DNA from: Kiritimatiellia bacterium
GTDB taxonomy: Bacteria; Verrucomicrobiota; Kiritimatiellia; SLAD01
NCBI GenBank assembly: GCA_007128275.1
Contig: SKXR01000280.1
Span: forward strand, 1 to 6,256
DNA length: 6,256 nt
Direction of reading: 5' to 3'
Made by a program: the position numbers and the translations under genes. The notes below the pieces were generated by a model. That model had not been told where the DNA came from, ran no database searches, and was given only the letters and a program-made list of their open reading frames with translations. Shown here piece by piece: positions 4,903 through 6,256 of this stretch (position 1 is its first letter; the number at the start of each line of letters is the position of its first letter).

Positions 4903-5436
4903 CTAGCCCGATGATTCCCACGCCGCTTCGTGCGCCTTCAACGCATGGTCATCGTACAAGACGAATCGAATCGTCTTCACGCATTTCAGGGCGGACGCCG
5001 TTTGGCGGATCGTCTTGAACGCCACCAGCGCCGCGTCAGTCATGGGATAACCGAACGCACCGGTGGACAGGGCGCAAAAAGCAATCGATTCAATCCCCTT
5101 ATCGTCGGCCAACCGCAGCGCATTGCAATAACAGTCCGCCAGCAAATCGGCGGACGGCTCATCCACGCCGTATACGGGGCCGAGACAGTGAATAACGAAC
5201 TCGTTCGGCAGATTATAGCCGCCTGTGATCACCGCCTGACCGGGACGAATCGGCGCGAGCGATTTACATTCCTCATACAACCCAGGCCCGGCGGCGCGGT
5301 GTATGGCGCCCGCCACACCGCCGCCGATCATCAGATGCGCGTTGGCCGCATTCACCACGCACCGACAATCCGATTGACGCGTGATGTCGCCCACCACCAA
5401 CTCGAGTGTTACCCCGTCGATGTCATATCTCTTCAT
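4903..5436 (-). CDS. Macrodomain protein (ADP-ribose binding or hydrolysing)
   Basis: This 177-residue single macrodomain carries GDIT at residues 16-19, VVNAANAHL at 27-35 (adenine/ADP-ribose pocket Asn), GGGVAGAIHRAAG at 38-50, VIHCLGPVY at 81-89 and the phosphate-loop signature STGAFGYP at 124-131. Macrodomains bind ADP-ribose or its derivatives; some remove ADP-ribose from proteins or the acetyl group from O-acetyl-ADP-ribose. The acidic residue of the YmdB/MacroD motif GGGGVDGAIH is Ala here, so catalysis by that mechanism is uncertain. I chose the ATG at 5436 because it overlaps the eboE stop as ATGA and has GGAGA eight bases before it. An in-frame ATG at 5457 would add seven residues. 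Coupling to eboE suggests the two products work in the same process, but no direct link is known to me. Confidence 0.9.
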   Translation of the reverse strand: MKRYDIDGVTLELVVGDITRQSDCRCVVNAANAHLMIGGGVAGAIHRAAGPGLYEECKSLAPIRPGQAVITGGYNLPNEFVIHCLGPVYGVDEPSADLLADCYCNALRLADDKGIESIAFCALSTGAFGYPMTDAALVAFKTIRQTASALKCVKTIRFVLYDDHALKAHEAAWESSG

Positions 5437-6256
5437 CGCATCTTCTCCATGACCCATCGGAATTCTCGGGCAATGCTATCGTCAACCGAACCTTCTTTCA
5501 GCGTATCCGGAAGCACACCAAGGGTATAGGTCTCAATTTCGAGATGTGAACAGGCACCCTGCTGCAGCTTCTTCCAGAAGGCGTCGCTCAAGCCGGCCGC
5601 CGTCGTGTCCAGCGGGGCATCTCCACTCCAGAACAGCGGCACGTGATAGTGCACGCGGACGGTCTCCGCCATGGGCTGTCGAGGCAGCGCCGCAAGCGCG
5701 TCAGGCAAATCTTTCCAACGCAACAGCTTATCATCCACGCAGCGGGCGCGGACCTGATGCAGATACACCGGCTCGTCAAACGCCCGCAAGGCCATACGAG
5801 CGGATTCCGTGTTCGACACCTCCAATGCGGCGCTTAATTGAACCTTCGAAAGGCGCACCCCTGCGGCGGCGTATCGGTCGATACACTCCGCAGGATCCTC
5901 AAATTGCAGAGCCGCGTGACACGTATCGAGGCACACGCCGAGATGTCGGCGAATCCATTGCTCCGCCGTATCCTTGTCTTCTCCGCTCAAGTCGATCAGG
6001 TAATCGCGTCCATGCCCCAGCAGTACGTCATTGAAGAACGAAAGGAACTCGTCCGTTGTTTCCAAGAAGCAAGCCGGTTCGGGTTCCAAACCCAGATGGA
6101 TTTCGCGGCCGATATCGCGATGGATCTGTGCCAGGTGCGCCACGCAATCCATCATCTTCTCGGCCATGACCTGCTGGTCTTTCTCATCACGAACCAATAA
6201 CTTGAACGCGCCGGGCACCGTGCTGATGCTTCCGTCCACGCCCTCGGGCAGGAGCG
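5433..6256 (-). CDS. eboE: EboE-like TIM-barrel protein, metabolite traffic (5' end outside window)
   Basis: The C-terminal 273 residues are present; the frame runs off the right edge, so the GTG at 6239 is internal (the frame reads LLPEGVDGSISTVPGAFK across it). The segment matches the EboE family from memory: GLEPEPACFLET, GVCLDTCHAALQFEDP, SKVQLSAAL, PVYLHQV, VHYHVPLFW, HLEIETYTLGVLP and the end REFRWVMEKM. EboE has a xylose-isomerase-like TIM-barrel fold and belongs to the conserved Ebo gene set (EboA-F), linked in cyanobacteria to moving a scytonemin precursor to the periplasm; the exact reaction is not established. Other ebo genes, if present, would lie beyond 6256. Instead of eboF, the next gene downstream here is a macrodomain with a 4-base ATGA overlap. 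Another sugar-isomerase-like barrel is less likely given the motif match. Confidence 0.85.
   Translation of the reverse strand, partial: LLPEGVDGSISTVPGAFKLLVRDEKDQQVMAEKMMDCVAHLAQIHRDIGREIHLGLEPEPACFLETTDEFLSFFNDVLLGHGRDYLIDLSGEDKDTAEQWIRRHLGVCLDTCHAALQFEDPAECIDRYAAAGVRLSKVQLSAALEVSNTESARMALRAFDEPVYLHQVRARCVDDKLLRWKDLPDALAALPRQPMAETVRVHYHVPLFWSGDAPLDTTAAGLSDAFWKKLQQGACSHLEIETYTLGVLPDTLKEGSVDDSIAREFRWVMEKMR
5444..5448 (-). promoter_or_regulatory. Shine-Dalgarno inside the end of eboE for the macrodomain gene
   Basis: On the minus strand GGAGA lies within the last codons of eboE, with GGAG eight bases before the ATG at 5436. It supports 5436 over 5457 as the start and fits translational coupling. 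Confidence 0.65.

Noticed and set aside
4899..4910. 12-bp palindrome CGGGCTAGCCCG at the macrodomain stop codon
   Set aside because: It has no loop, so any RNA hairpin would be only ~4 bp, and part of it is constrained by coding; it is too short to call a site.
4584..4921. Several frames across tRNA-Ser with GGSNPSPSA- or GFEPPVRS-like words
   Set aside because: These are the well-known false products of reading through a tRNA T-arm; they have no coding support.
5838..6200. 120-residue plus-strand frame
   Set aside because: It is antisense to eboE, whose family motifs are clear.

Overview
This is an ordinary-looking, GC-rich, tightly packed bacterial chromosome segment with housekeeping genes on both strands. 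A twin-arginine signal and a lipobox protein point to a didermic (Gram-negative-type) bacterium. An Ebo-cluster gene, a Tat-exported aldo/keto reductase and GC-rich dispersed-repeat-like intergenic DNA would fit a PVC-type lineage (Verrucomicrobia or Kiritimatiellae relatives). That is only an impression; no 16S or other marker gene is present.

Layout. 1-451 (+): C-terminal end of a valine-pyruvate aminotransferase, AvtA-like. 473-748 (-): a stand-alone Smr-domain protein, convergent with avtA. 874-1815 (-): a Tat-signal aldo/keto reductase, which lies upstream of the Smr gene on the same strand with a perfect hairpin between them. 1816-2374: a 559-base stretch without a convincing gene, possibly a dispersed repeat. 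2375-2461 (+): tRNA-Leu(GAG), followed at once by a 35-base stem-loop. 2677-4473 (+): a likely three-gene operon of rdgB (ITP/XTP pyrophosphatase), a SpoU/TrmH-type RNA 2'-O-methyltransferase (ATGA overlap with rdgB) and a small orphan lipoprotein 28 bases downstream. 4650-4740 (+): tRNA-Ser(CGA), followed by an odd palindrome-rich insert that ends in an exact second copy of the tRNA 3' end. 4903-6256 (-): a macrodomain protein, ATGA-coupled to the upstream eboE gene, which runs off the window.

The known parts are nucleotide-pool cleaning (RdgB), RNA modification and translation (methyltransferase and two tRNAs), amino-acid metabolism (AvtA), and a metabolite-traffic gene (EboE) coupled to a predicted ADP-ribose-binding protein. 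No CRISPR array, transposase, integrase or phage gene is visible.

The most unusual structure is the tRNA-Ser(CGA) locus at 4712-4873. It has a 19-bp exact direct repeat of the tRNA 3' end, four perfect stem-loops in tandem between the copies, and a 13-nt exact inverted copy of the T-arm. It looks like a miniature tRNA-targeted element or the scar of one. The second point of interest is the eboE-macrodomain coupling.
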